A DNA stretch of 64,000 nucleotides. Source: Kondoa malvinella. Taxonomy: Eukaryota > Basidiomycota > Agaricostilbomycetes > Agaricostilbales > Kondoaceae. The number at the start of each line of letters is the position of its first letter. Position 1 is the stretch's first letter. The position numbers and the translations under genes were made by a program. Below are positions 11,478 through 22,067 of the stretch, one piece after another. The notes under the pieces are model-generated. The model saw nothing but the letters and a program-made list of their open reading frames with translations, did no database searches and was not told the DNA's origin. The DNA is taken from NCBI GenBank assembly GCA_039545315.1, contig BCIM01000012.1:487822-551821 (forward strand). The letters are read 5' to 3'.

Positions 11478-12218
11478 ATGGCTTTACTATATGATCCAAC
11501 AAAGCACGCGCATTTGATTGCATCCATAGCCCAGATTCACCGAGTGCATATAACGAGATGCGACGATCGCTACGTTCTTACCTCCCTTGATCCATGAGAA
11601 AATGATCAATCGGTGGTCTGCCAAAGTCAATGAAGTACCAGATGGAAGATTCGTGGTCATAACATTGAAGGAGGATGAAAGTGAAACGACGGGCGTGGTC
11701 ATGTGCAGTATGCCTAGGAGTGAGACTGGGCCCTTCAGAGGTTTGGTAGAGAAGTTGTTGGTCAGTCCATATCATAGACGAAAGTGAGCATGGTTTGTTG
11801 CTCGATAGCTTTGAGTTTATTGGTTTGAGAAAGAGGATTAGCCAGAGTGCTGATGAAGAAGCCCGAAGAGGTAGCGCCGACTGAGGGAATCACTATGCTA
11901 GTCAGTTGCTCTCCTATAACCTGCATCAATGAACTAACAGATTGCTAGATGCTTGGTACCATTGAAGGAAGCGATGCTGAATTTGTCTACCCAAGATTCC
12001 GGTATCATAGAGTAGGTCCCTTCTTGCGAAAGAAAGAGACAGCATTGACTTGAATAGCTGGGTGCTGTGCCCGATTATGGCGTTGATCCTGTAGATGAGA
12101 CACTAAAAGGCGGTGTATGGTTTTGGAAGCATTTGCCCAGGTACGTCCGAAAGGAGCGAAAACACTTTTGAGCTTGAGAGAATCGGGTAGTCATGGAGCT
12201 GCATATCGAGGATCATGA
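11478..12218 (+). CDS. GNAT family N-acetyltransferase with one apparent frame break
   Basis: Small acetyl-CoA-dependent acetyltransferase. It starts MALLYDPTKHAHLIASIAQIH, a common opening in fungal GNATs. Later exons give TFLPPLIHEKMINRW, GLVEKLLVSPYHRRK (motif A), LMKKPEEVAPTEGITML, GSDAEFVYPRFRYH, VPDYGVDPVDETLKGG and VWFWKHLP, in family order. Introns after HRRK, TML, RYH and HLP all restore the frame; the stop is TGA at 12216. One problem remains: exon 1 ends in TGA near 11596 unless one base is dropped near 11551-11553, after which DATIATFLPPL reads cleanly. That is either a sequencing indel or a recent inactivating mutation. Substrate unknown. It lies head to tail with the APA gene. 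Confidence 0.68.
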
Positions 12219-12728
12219 TCCTGGAGGAAATTGGGCGTACGAGTCTGAAGAGTATTGTTTAGGGCGAATCGAGTATGCAAATTTTACAACACAAAACGCA
12301 GTTGCGGAAGCAGTGGGCAGATCGTCTTTACGATGCGGTCTTGCGCGACGGACTCGTCACAACTTTAGCACAAGCAATGAAAGGCGTGATAGAGATTTTG
12401 CAACAACAACGAACAGCGACAGAAGTACGAGCAGGGTAGGACAGCAGCCTCGAGCAGCCTCGAGCAGAGTAGAGCAGAAGAGGAGCTCCTCTGCGTTTAG
12501 GAAGCGCACGCAAATTGCTCCTTGACAAGCATTTTGCAGCCTTCTCGGACCAGATAGGCGTACAACAGCAGCAGCGCAGTGTCAACAAGACCTAGAGGTA
12601 TCATCAACGACACAATCGGTGAACACATTTGCTGTCGACTGTCCGGGAGCAAGCATGCTATTTGTCTTGGCCGCCGTGTCATGACCCAGTATTCCGGTTC
12701 CCGCTTCAACTTTGTAAGAAACAGCGAG
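12219..12728. other. Intergenic stretch with a possible small ORF
   Basis: 510 bp between the GNAT and Ap4A phosphorylase genes. A 55-codon plus-strand reading frame starts at 12274 (MQILQHKTQLRKQW...) and looks helical (LAQAMKGVIEILQQQR), then stops at the TAG near 12439. It may continue through an intron to a Gln-rich segment (SDQIGVQQQQRSVNK) around 12565. I do not recognise it and would not call a gene with confidence. A short imperfect repeat of CAGCCTCGAG and GAGCAGAG units sits at about 12443-12480. Confidence 0.3.
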
Positions 12729-14321
12729 ATGGACACAATAGACTTTGCTTCAATCCCTAAAGTCGTACAGGAGGGCTTTGGTGTGTCTCGCTAGAAATTG
12801 CATGATGTCAATTTATTGATTTGTCACAGACAAAGCAAAGAGTGACGGTCATGGTGCGCTGTTCGCTCCTGTATAATGGTCTCTAGAGCTCATGCAGGCG
12901 CTCTCTAACAGTCGAAGTGTGAGTCTGGCGCGGTATGGCATGACGGAAGCTGACTATCATGCAGATACGACACTATCAAATCCTCCTTCGTATTAGAAGA
13001 AGGCGTAGAATACATTCTCAATATCGTCCCAGAACTAGATGACAAGCCTCCAGCACCTGGAAACACGCCCAACCTTACTGCTGCGCCCAAGAAGGATCCG
13101 TTTGATCCAGCGAATTATAGCGAAGGGCAATGCATCAAGAATCTGGGAGAGTATGCTTTGCTCGTCAGTAGTTCAAGCTGATCATGCAGATCTAACCTTG
13201 ACGCTGTCGCAACAGAACAACTCGAATGCCATGTTTGATGAGCATTTCATGCTTGGTTTGCCTTCCAGTCGCTATTCAAGTGTCGTCTTATCAGTGTCAT
13301 AGTACCTACAACGTTTCGCCCGCAAGCTTCGGATCTGCTCGAACAAGATCTATTGGTGATATACCGGATATTGACTGCTTACGCGGAAGTAAAGAAGCCT
13401 GTATTTGCATTCTTCAAGTGAGCAGCTTATTCCTAGAAAGGAGTGTAGCTGATCAAGTCTCTAGCGGTGGTCCATTAGCAGGTTCGCTCTTCTTATATGT
13501 CTCCGCCTATGGATGTTCATTATTCCAAGGCGCCTCGCAACCGCATTGCCATATTCAGTTCATCCCATACCAGCATGCGAAAGCACCTCCTCTGGAGCAC
13601 CTTGCTCTTGATTCTCCATTACCAGAAGTTGGTCCACCTTGTACGCTTCCAGACCTTTGTGTGGAAATTTCTGATTATTGTCTCAGATATGCTAGCAACT
13701 AGACACGTCCACTACGGTAAGCTTTCCCTCCTACTTTACACTTTGCTCACTTTTCTCGCAGCCGTCAAACTACCTTCTCCATCCGATCTCTCACCGGACA
13801 GTCTATTCGACACCCTCAGCGCAGCCTACAAGGACCTCTTAGCAGCAAAAGCAGCTGGTCTCTCTCATTTACCAGAAGACAAACTACCACCCAAAGGACA
13901 GAAAAGAGATTCATACAACCTAATGTTGACGGTCAACCATATGCATTTGATTCCTCGGTCGGATGAAAGTTTTACTGCTCCTAGAGAAGAATCAGAGCAT
14001 AGAGAAAAAGAAGGTGAAGTGGATATTGATGGTGATGGAATTGGTGATATGGAATTGGCGATTAATGGTCTTGCGTGCGTTTTACTTTCAATTCTTGTTC
14101 TGAAAGAAATAGCTGATTAGTAGATAGCTATGCGGGACATTGGTTCTTGCCTACGAAACATGAGCATGCGGATTTGCAGACTTATGGGATTGCTAAAGCT
14201 TTGGCCAAGTGTGGGTATGAACGATTGGTGAGTTTCTCGCATTGCCAACAGGTCGAGCTAACCTTTTCGGCAGGATTGGTCAAAGGAGAAACAATGTGAA
14301 TTGAAGCCGGCTGAGGTCTGA
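12729..14321 (+). CDS. APA2: Diadenosine tetraphosphate phosphorylase / ATP adenylyltransferase
   Basis: Splits Ap4A with phosphate into ATP and ADP; a HIT-superfamily enzyme. The catalytic motif QPHCHIQFIP (HxHxQ) is preceded by FNGGPLAGAS once the intron at about 13482-13528 is removed. Other family blocks: TFRPQASDLLEQDLLVIYRI, LTAYAEVKKPVFAFF, and the C-terminal SYNLMLTVNHMHLIPR followed by the GLA...YAGHWFLP segment. The start is taken as ATG 12729 (MDTIDFASIPKVVQEGF). At least seven introns; one of about 36 nt (13233-13268) has a weak GTTTGA donor. The last exon reads DWSKEKQCELKPAEV with TGA at 14319. An acidic insert follows LIPRSDES. The exact joins near 12880-12965 are uncertain. 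Confidence 0.8.
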
Positions 14322-14746
14322 TCAGTTGTATAGCGGTACTCTTGGGATTGTCGGAGACTTTGAAAAACAATGGGGATCTGGGTTACTTTGCGACCACCGC
14401 ATACACTGTATTTCTGCCCGTCGTCAAGATTGCTTCATTACCGTACTGGGACTGTCGGCGCCGTCGACATCGGGTCCATTAAGGGATCCCTTCACGAAGA
14501 GCGGACTTCAATTCGCAGTGAACTAGCTAGCTTGACTCTTCACTCCTCCGCACTGCTTTGTTGGCCTTATGACAGTATCTCAGCTGCTAGAACATCCCGG
14601 GCCTGCCCGTCAGTTGCGCATGGATCATTACTAAGCCAGCCGTGTTTTGTCCCTTTTGGGCTCGTTCTTCCTGCAACAGCAAGATGATCAATGTGCCAGG
14701 ACCTTTTCAGAACGTACAGCAAACATGCCACTAGGCGCCGACCGAG

Positions 14747-15261
14747 ATGAATGCGCGACATGCTGGAAATCAGGCCCAGGGAACTCGAGACGGTTCCAAG
14801 CCTATATTTGCAGCGAACGAAGAAGGCGAATCAGACAATGTAGTCCATGACCCCAAGCCTCGCTCCTCTCACTGCAACGAGCCTCGAGATGGTGCTGCGC
14901 TAGACAAGTCTTTCATCTTTGATTACATTAATCCTATGAGTGCGTGTCGCAGTCGTTTCCTTGATACCGTCTGATCAGCTAGTCGCAACAGCCATGAACG
15001 CGACTATCAGAGTCACTTTGACTTCTACTGTTGGCGGAGAAGAATACTTGCTCTCGGAGCAAACCATGATGGGTAATGGAGCTACTCGAAACGGAGTGAA
15101 GCGTAAGCTCGAAAGGCCGGACTTGCCAGCTGGTGATTATAGTAAGTCAGATGCTCCAACACTCAGCTCGATCTGATCTTGCTTCAGCTCTTCGGGTGTT
15201 GCTGCAGAACAAGGCTGGCGAGTTTGAAGAAAATGTTCAGGTTGCAGTCGTGATCGCTTGA
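14747..15261 (+). CDS. Hypothetical protein with a C-terminal beta-rich segment
   Basis: Not recognised. Two well-formed introns support it. The first (donor GTGCGT after NPM at about 14940, acceptor TAG near 14985) joins a polar N-terminal half (MNARHAGNQAQGTRDGS...) to MNATIRVTLTSTVGGEEYLL. The second (GTAAGT near 15141 to TTCAG near 15188) joins PDLPAGDYT to LRVLLQNKAGEFEENVQVAV. The C-terminal 80 residues look like a beta-sandwich. The protein ends VVIA with TGA at 15259. There is no signal peptide at the chosen start; an upstream exon is possible. A minus-strand reading frame overlaps the end (15137-15463); I judged it weaker. Function unknown. Confidence 0.5.
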
Positions 15262-15752
15262 AACGATGTGCGACATAGACATTTGTGCTGTTTTCCTTCT
15301 CTGTGTCCGCCCAGTACTCCAATGCATCATTATCCCAGTTGCCATCTCTCAGAGATAAAAAGTTGCATGATAGCATACCTTGTACCGCACGACCGACTGT
15401 CTGTTGCCTGAGCACACCGAAAGCTTCAGACATCGGATGTAGACTTTTCTCTGAGCGGTGCATAGGCTCTGAGCTCGAAGGGAACTAGACATATACCGGA
15501 ACTATCGACACGCGACTTGGGGAGCGCATTATCGCCGTGATGCTTTTTTCCGCAAACAATGGCGCCAGTCAGAACCACAGAAGAATACGCGCAAATGGGC
15601 TGGCGGGAATTTTCATGCGCTTCTTAAACCCTACGAGGGCCTTGGTGTCCATAAATGCACCAGCGATGAACACGTTCGGTACTATCTCGAGCTCATGTTC
15701 CAAGTCGGTTCTCCGTCTTCTGAGTAACAGAGATGCTTATCGCGTGTTGTAG
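15262..15752. other. Unresolved stretch upstream of the homeodomain gene
   Basis: About 490 bp. An open plus-strand frame without stops runs from about 15474 to 15727 and encodes an Arg-rich peptide (RNYRHATWGAHYRRDAFF, later KPYEGLGVHKCTSDEHV). It could be a 5' exon of the homeodomain gene, but I could not find a donor that joins it in phase. A minus-strand frame of 108 codons starts at 15463. Promoter elements cannot be told apart by eye. Confidence 0.3.
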
Positions 15753-16352
15753 GAAGCACGGCGGGAGGGGAAAAAGAAGCCGGACAAACGCATGAGTTTG
15801 ACTTGTGCATTAACGGCTGGGCAAGGATGGACGTCTCAGAGCGTTGGCTGCTGAGAGTTCTACATGTTATGCACGGTACAGCTGCTGATTCGTCGAATAG
15901 CTCAAGGCGACAGAAAGAACATGACGGCAAGCCAAAGCTTCAGCACAAGACACCTGAGCAAATCATTATCCTCGAACGGGCTTTCGCAGAGCATCCTTAT
16001 ATCTCTGAGCTAGAAACAAGAGATCTGGTCTACGAGCTGGGTGGTCTGTCGCGAAAACAGATAGCAGCTTGGTTCTGCCAACAGAGGAAGACGCGTTCAA
16101 CGTGCGAGGATTATGAAGAGAGGGACTGGATGAACAGGGATTTGATAAGAAACCCGGAAATGTCATTCAAGACGCATCCGATATCAAAGAGTCGCAAAGT
16201 GAGCTCGCATCAAGTGTTCTGCTGCTGTGAGCTAATATCTTTCGCAGGCCTTTGACAAATGGTTCGAGATGGCTCTGGACGGAGAGCACGATATGAATGA
16301 GAGCTCCTGGCTGGCCTGGAGGCTGGCCAATCATCCTGAAATCATGCAATGA
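15753..16352 (+). CDS. Homeodomain protein with Asn51 replaced (5' end uncertain)
   Basis: Putative DNA-binding protein. Residues encoded at about 15930-16100 form a homeodomain: KTPEQIIILERAFAEHP (helix 1), ELETRDLVYELG (helix 2) and SRKQIAAWFCQQRKTR (recognition helix). Core hydrophobics Leu16, Phe20, Trp48, Phe49 and basic Arg53 are in place, but position 51, nearly always Asn, is Gln. An intron (about 16199-16248) joins KSRK to AFDKWFEMALDGEHD; the protein ends ANHPEIMQ with TGA at 16350. The exon begins after an acceptor at 15752 and reads STAGGEKEAGQTHEFDLC. I could not confirm the start codon. Basidiomycete mating-type HD genes come as divergent pairs; no second homeodomain is visible on the minus strand, so a mating role is not supported. 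Confidence 0.62.
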
Positions 16353-16761
16353 AGGAATCCATTGCTTCGGCTCGCGGGAGATCTGCATAACGGTTCACTC
16401 TAACTATGCCTTTCTACGCGTTTTGAGCAGCTGTAGAGCTTTCTTGCATCACTCCTATGCCTATTTGCACGCGACATCATTTAGCTAGGTCGCAGACTTC
16501 CACTCACATCGAGTGTTTGATGTTTTGAATTCGAAGTTTCCTTTCATCGCCTTCTCGACCAACCACCAACGACTCCTCTGCTCTCTCTCTCACTACTCGC
16601 TTACAGTATCAACTCACACTCCTTTGCAAGACTACAAGACACTCTCGTTCAAAACTTTGGCCCGTTTTTTACATAAAGCCCAAAGCGCAAAGACAAGGCC
16701 CGTGCCAAGATACATCTCTCACACAGACAAAGAGGACTTCTCACATCTCAACGAACATCCA
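16353..16761. other. Intergenic / 5' untranslated region
   Basis: No gene seen. The last 250 bases are rich in C and T tracts (CTCTCTCTCTCAC near 16580), common in leaders of strongly expressed fungal genes, and probably form the promoter and leader of the next gene. The open frame continues upstream of the chosen ATG to 16513 but looks non-coding. Confidence 0.4.
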
Positions 16762-18366
16762 ATGACTCGCGAAAAAGCTTTGAAAGCCCGCGGATTGGCC
16801 GCACAACATCGAGGAATTGCTAAAAGACAAGCAACGACTCAACCTACTTCTGGCGTTTCCGTGCCTGCCGCTGGAGGAGCTGCTGCTGGCAGTGGCTCTG
16901 CACCAGCTGAGACTGCACCAGTTGTGCCTACAAGCGCAAGCGAGACTACGGCTATAGTCGAGGAGCCGGTCGAGGAAACGGCCAGTGTCGCTGCTGAACG
17001 TGAGTGCTGTGTTAGCATGACTTTTAGGAGTTTAGATTGACAAGGTGCTCACAGCATCTTCTGTACCTGCTACATCTCAAGTAGAAGAGGAAACAACCAG
17101 CATTCCAACCGTCTCGCAAATCACCAGCGCACTCATTTCACAAGTCGAAAGCGACGTCGCTTCAGTCGTCGCTTCAGCCGTCGTCACTTCCTCTTCATCA
17201 AGCAGCGTAATCAGCTCTACCACTTCAACACTATCGACCTCATCTATCGCAACTACCTCCTCTTCGTCTAGTCGCTCACTTCCCTCTGTCGGTACTTCGA
17301 CCAATGTCATTATTCGAAGCATTACCCAAACACCCTCGAGCGTTTCAGCTGCGTCTGAATCGACTTCTGCTGCTGCTTCCGATGACAGTGGACCAGGTAC
17401 AGGAGCAGTCGTTGGTATTGTTGCTGGTGCTTTGGTGAGTAGTTGCGGTCAATTTGCGATTTTTTCGTTGAGTGGACCCGTGCTTGCAGGTCGGTGTTGT
17501 CGTATTAGCCAGTTTGTTGGGCTACTTTTTCAAGGCCAAGTTTGGCAAGGATGAGGATGACATTGACGATGCTGTCGTGAGTGGTTTCGGGAGATGTGCT
17601 CTGAAGGAGCTGATCTTCCCTGGTTCTCACAGTTCAACAAGGACCAGTTCCGCCGCGACAGTACCATGCTACCAGACGATGATGGCATGTCTATGCGTTC
17701 TGGCAGCGTCGCAGGACATTACTCGAACCTTTCTCACTCCAACTCTGTCGCTGCATTCGGAGGCGCACGAAGCGTCAACGGCGGACCTCGACCACCTTCT
17801 ATCCTCGAACGACACTACCAAAACTCTTCGCCTGCTCAATCCGCTTTCTCACATCAACAATACGCCAATGTTCAACCTGGTCAATACTTTCAACAACCTC
17901 AATACGATCAATACGGATACCCAGTCCAACAAGGTCTCGACCGTAACCCGTCTCAATCATCTACCTACTATGACCGGGCTGGCAGCTCGAATGGTCACTA
18001 TCAGTATGATTTGGGCAGATCTAACTCGAGCGCTACTACAGCTGGAGCCATCGTTTACCCTGGTGCTGCGGCTAGTGAACGTCCTTTGAGTGAAATCAAT
18101 GAAGATGGAGAGGAGATTTATCGTGGAGCTGAGAGGGGTCATCAGAGGACTGGAACGCCTGAAGAACACAGTGCGTGGTTTCTCCGATTGTCAATTGACG
18201 TGACTTATTGTGGAGGAAACTCGGTGCACAGATCCTCAGTACTATTTCAGAGGACACAATGCTCAGCAGAGCGTTACTCAGCCTTACCCTGATCATCGCC
18301 TGAGCGTGAGGAACAACGATGATGCGTACTGTACGTGGCTCTCGCTAAACTTCAGTTCCGAACTGA
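16762..18366 (+). CDS. Ser/Thr-rich single-pass membrane protein
   Basis: Starts MTREKALKARGLAAQHRG, followed by a KR/Q site, then a Ser/Thr/Ala-rich outer region dominated by SSSS and TST runs (17,100-17,370), likely O-mannosylated. A single helix (GTGAVVGIVAGALVGVVVLASLLGYFF) spans an intron at about 17433-17489. The tail is polar with NSS, QY and PQY motifs (QYFQQPQYDQYGYP) and a LSEINEDGEEIYRG element. Introns also occur near 16999-17054, 17577-17633, 18170-18230 and 18331-18355; the last short exon ends with TGA at 18364. No classical signal peptide is visible at this start, so a short upstream exon may be missing. Layout matches fungal Mid2/Wsc-like surface proteins; no sequence family is identified. 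Confidence 0.72.
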
Positions 18367-18906
18367 TGAAGTATTTGTCTTCGTACAGCTGGTATCTAAT
18401 TTGTTTGTCCGTCGCTTGAATCATAGCACACGTGCTTACGATCGTGCGTTTGGCATACAGTAGCAGAATGATGTAGGAGGATTATTTTGATGTTTGCTTG
18501 GTCTTTTTGTATGCTGTATTCCTACTTTCCGTAACCTTACGCTTTGCTAGCTGTCGCGCATCTCAACAGTTCGATGAGACGTGAGCAGGCAGCAAGTAGC
18601 ATGAGCTGAGATATCATCGCAGTGTTACAAGTGGTGTTTACAAGGTTTCTCCGTCTGCGCCAGCTTCATATGATGCTGCTCCCTGATTGCATAATGGCTT
18701 CTCTGCCATATGTGACTGCGCATTACTTGTCAGTCTGAGATACTGGACAATCTGTTGCGCAAGCGCAAGCGAGAAGTTACGTACCTACAAGGTCGACCGG
18801 CGAGAGACCAATCGTTCGACATACCGTGATGCTGATCAGGCAATACGTTTTGAGTTGCTGTTGCCGCCTAGCAATTTCCGAAGGTAGATGAAAAAGTCAT
18901 GTCTGC
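18367..18906. other. Convergent intergenic region
   Basis: 540 bp between the 3' ends of the Ser/Thr-rich membrane protein gene and the rhomboid gene. No gene, RNA or repeat was seen; it presumably holds both 3' untranslated regions. Confidence 0.4.
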
Positions 18907-20426
18907 TCAACTCGAATTAGCGCTTCGATTCATAATTTCAGAGCAGTCAACCGACCCGCAATAGTAGTACAGCGCTCCGAAAGCAGCCCCTACATCAACT
19001 TGAGATACAATATCGAGCGCTGCCTAGAAAAGAGCGTACCACCGAGATGCGCCGCGTGATCGAACAATCGCCAGCGGAATAGCAGACCAGCTACATCTAC
19101 CAGTGCCATAGCTGCGACTCCATATCCGACTGGCAAAAGTAATCTGTTAGAGTGTGCGCAACAGACGACAGGTTGAAAACATACTCGGGAAAGAGAAGAA
19201 GGGCAGAATGATGAGGCATACTTCCGCTGTATACCTGATCAGCTAGGCGCCCTTCCGGATAAGTAGATTGACGGACCATCAGGAAAAGCTGTAGAACATG
19301 TCAGACGGGTTCGGTCTTGGACGCGACAAATCAACTAACCTAATGCAGTCACGCTCAAGCAGGACCATATCGCTCCACTTGCTCCCAAAGAAGGTAGTAT
19401 AGATCTATTGATCGCTTCCACGTTTGGCGCAGCATTCTTTCGCAACAGTCTAGGTACTCGGACTGCAAGTGTCCATATTTGTGAACTCATAGATGCCATC
19501 AAACCACCTGCATAACATCGACAATCAGGTACATGCAGGAAAAGACACTAGGACAGACTGACCAGCGACAAAGAAAGCGAGAAATTCGTAACGAGCTGTT
19601 GAAGTCTTGATATCGTCTTGACGAGCGAGGTTCCAGAAGTATAGATGAGCGGAAGTGCCTATTGAAAGGAAAGCTATGCTATTGAAACCGATATGCAGAG
19701 CGCTGTTGTGCGAGAAGATGCTGGTCTGGTTTCGCTCAGCCATTGGCAGACGTCCAGATAAAAGAAGAGACGCACAAGGTTGGTATACACGCGATTTGAT
19801 AAAGGATGCGAGAGAAAGTTGCGCATCATGAAAGGTTGCAGGCGTCTGGACTGCCATGCGAGAAAGACGACTGCTTGTCCGGCGACTAGAGCATAGCAAG
19901 TCCGCTTATCTTCTGTCAAGTTGAGCCAGCCTTCGCCGCAGATGATTGTAGCTCTATCATACGGCTCGAGAGAAGGACGGAGATACAGAGAAGAAAGCTA
20001 CCTGGTCAATTCTCTGTACTTGTCTTTACTCCAATCGAGAATGCCTTGCAGCCTCTGCCTGATATCGTCCGATCTTGATCTATTCAGATCTTCTGACGAA
20101 GGCCAAGTGTTACCCCAAGCCAAAGCAGCGACGCTCATGCTTCGGCCAGATCTCGACGACAATAGCTTCTCTTCTCGACACGACGTATCATAATTGGTTT
20201 TCTCTGCCATCCATAGACATCCACCACCAGCGACGAGCACGGAGAAGAGTACAGGCTTCCATACGCTTGTGTTCAGACCTTTTAGAGCGCTTATCGGCTT
20301 TTCGACTTGAACCTTGTGAATGCCTTGATACGCGTGACTGGTGCTATGTCTTTGGCCTGCTGTTCTTGCAAGACTTTGACGTAGACTGTGAAGGCGCTTG
20401 CATGTCGCCCATAACGCTTTGGTCAT
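18907..20426 (-). CDS. PCP1: Mitochondrial rhomboid protease (PARL/Pcp1 family)
   Basis: Intramembrane serine protease of the inner mitochondrial membrane; relatives process the fusion dynamin Mgm1/OPA1 and other substrates. The N-terminus (MTKALWATCKRLHSLRQSLARTAG) is a plausible presequence. Family motifs in order: SVWKPVLFSVLVAGG (first helix), FSHNSALHIGFNSIAFLS (conserved first-loop region with His and Asn), SLGASGAIWS with the catalytic Ser, and DHAAHLGGTLF with the catalytic His. The final exon reads GAAFGALYYYCG and ends with TGA at 18907. At least five short introns. A charged stretch between helix 1 and the catalytic core is normal for this family. Only about 18 bp separate its start from a small basic reading frame upstream. 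Confidence 0.86.
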
Positions 20427-20443
20427 TCGGCAACGTTGATCGA

Positions 20444-20717
20444 TTACAAGGCCTTGACGACTGGTATTGCAATGGTGCTTGCGATCTCTGCGTCTGCTGT
20501 ACTCGGCGTGGAGTTCTTCTTTCTTGCCCTCTCCTCTTGCCTAGCCTTGCTTTCAGCCAGCGTGATCATGCGGCTATGTGCTTTGACCTTCGCTCGGGTT
20601 GCGTGATGCTTCGGCCTTGAATGCTTTTCCACCAATTTTGAAAGTCTCTCTTTCCTGCTCTACCAACTCGACATCATGCCATTTACGCCAGACAGCTCCG
20701 TCGATTCCGTTACCCAT
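20444..20717 (-). CDS. Possible small basic protein, frame-interrupted
   Basis: Two overlapping frames look coding. The first starts at 20717 (MGNGIDGAVWRKWHDVELVE, then FKIGGKAFKAEASRNP) and stops at 20574. The second continues downstream as SRMITLAESKARQEERARKK and ends at 20444. They differ by one base near 20575, with no usable intron between them. It may be a short Lys/Arg-rich protein carrying a frame error, or two chance frames. I do not recognise it. The same DNA is open on the plus strand, where another gene may begin at 20676, so at most one of the two calls is right there. Confidence 0.25.
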
Positions 20718-21552
20718 GTGACGCTCTCGCATGAAGGGAAAGAAGAGGATTATCGCTATACCCGTCGACAAGTGACACGCATGCCTCTACATTACACCAA
20801 ATGTCTTGAAAAGCGTCAAAGCAACGTTCCGGTCCAGATAGGCGCTCAGCAAGCGCAGACGGTCTGTCGGGGGTTTTCGAAAGCAGGCCTGTGCTCATCA
20901 AGGAAGCAGTGCATATGGACGGAACGAAACACTCAAGATGTCCTCTACACTTCATACGAAGGAGAAAAGAGTCTACGGCTATGTCAAGGTTCAGCAGAGT
21001 CAAGCTCGTCGACTTTGCTCCAAGCCGACTTTAAGTCATCTTTCGACAAGAGTCCAGTCACCATAAATACAGCCGCTTCATCCTTGCGGTCAGCAACGCC
21101 AATGAAAGATGTGCTAAAGAAAAAGACCTTCCAGCAGTATGTCGATTCAAATGGTCCCAGCGATAGAAGCTGAAAGCAACCATCGTGAACAGATCTCGGA
21201 GCTTCACCCACAAGAACCAGACATACAAATGGAGTCCTTTCGCACGAGATCCTAATTGGATAGGTATGTCATAATCACCTCTAAGCGATTCCTTTGAGGC
21301 GAAGCTGATCTATATAAGCAGATCGAGTCGATTACATTTCCACTAATGGAGGAGACAAGTCTGAAACTTTCTACGAGTTGAAGAGCCCGTCAGGCAATAT
21401 CATTGCGTCTTCGGAAAACCTACTAGGCTCGGAGCATCATGTAAGCTGTGCTTTAGTAGATGCATCTAAACTGATATGTGCAGGGCGATGCGCAGTGTAC
21501 TCTGTATCTCGATGATGAAGCTGTTGCTGTGCAGGATGCAAGTCTCCTCTGA
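20676..21552 (+). CDS. Hypothetical protein; only the 3' exons are well supported
   Basis: The last three exons read well: LKATIVNRSRSFTHK...YKWSPFARDPNWI, then after the intron at about 21265-21321 RVDYISTNGGDKSETFYELK, and after 21440-21483 GDAQCTLYLDDEAVAVQDAS with TGA at 21550. This looks like a compact beta-rich globular domain. The upstream part is uncertain: an open frame begins MPFTPDSSVDSVTHVTLSHE at 20676 and runs to 21173, but its phase relative to the 3' exons is unresolved. A 30-nt GTATGT...TAG element near 21138-21167 could be the joining intron. Function unknown. Confidence 0.4.
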
Positions 21553-22067
21553 GACGCTTGATATCAACGAAACTCTGATGATGTCTTCAAACAGATGATA
21601 CTTGTCACGTTTTCGCTTCTGAGCCATAGAGAAGGGACAAAAGGATACGCGTGGAGCTGAGGAAGCATGTCCCTATGGCGCAGCCCAACATATCTTGGAT
21701 GATGTCGCATCTTGATGTTTTGCATTATCGACGACTTCAACATGTTGAATTTGACACACAGGCTTCTTTTGATTGCTTCTCTCTGCAATTGCGACGTCTT
21801 AGATCTGATCGCTCGTCCGAATGGCATTCCGGCGAATTGGTCAAGTTGTTGTGGTCAGCCTGAGACATGTCACAGCTCAAACAGCAGCGCATCTACAGCG
21901 CCTCTGCAGCGCCTAGGAAATCTGTACCTATCTGGCTGTGCGTGGTCAGCGCATGGCAATTTGCTGTTATGTATTGCTGGCATCGGTTTTTACGAGTGTC
22001 ACGGAATCTTCTGCCCTAATCTGACAAGCTTCGTATCTCCCTTGCTCGCGCTCTTCTTCTCGATACA
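21553..22067. other. Intergenic region upstream of the ABCC gene
   Basis: 515 bp. Open frames here lack typical codon patterns and splice logic. It probably contains the 3' end of the upstream locus and the promoter of the ABCC transporter. No repeat or RNA gene seen. Confidence 0.4.

Noticed and set aside
15137..15463. Minus-strand frame as a divergent mating-type partner of the homeodomain gene
   Set aside because: No homeodomain or other motif, and it is antisense to the last exon of a better supported plus-strand gene.
16513..16761. Extension of the Ser/Thr-rich membrane protein to an ATG at 16513
   Set aside because: The extension has no signal peptide or domain, and the DNA is C/T-rich like a 5' leader.
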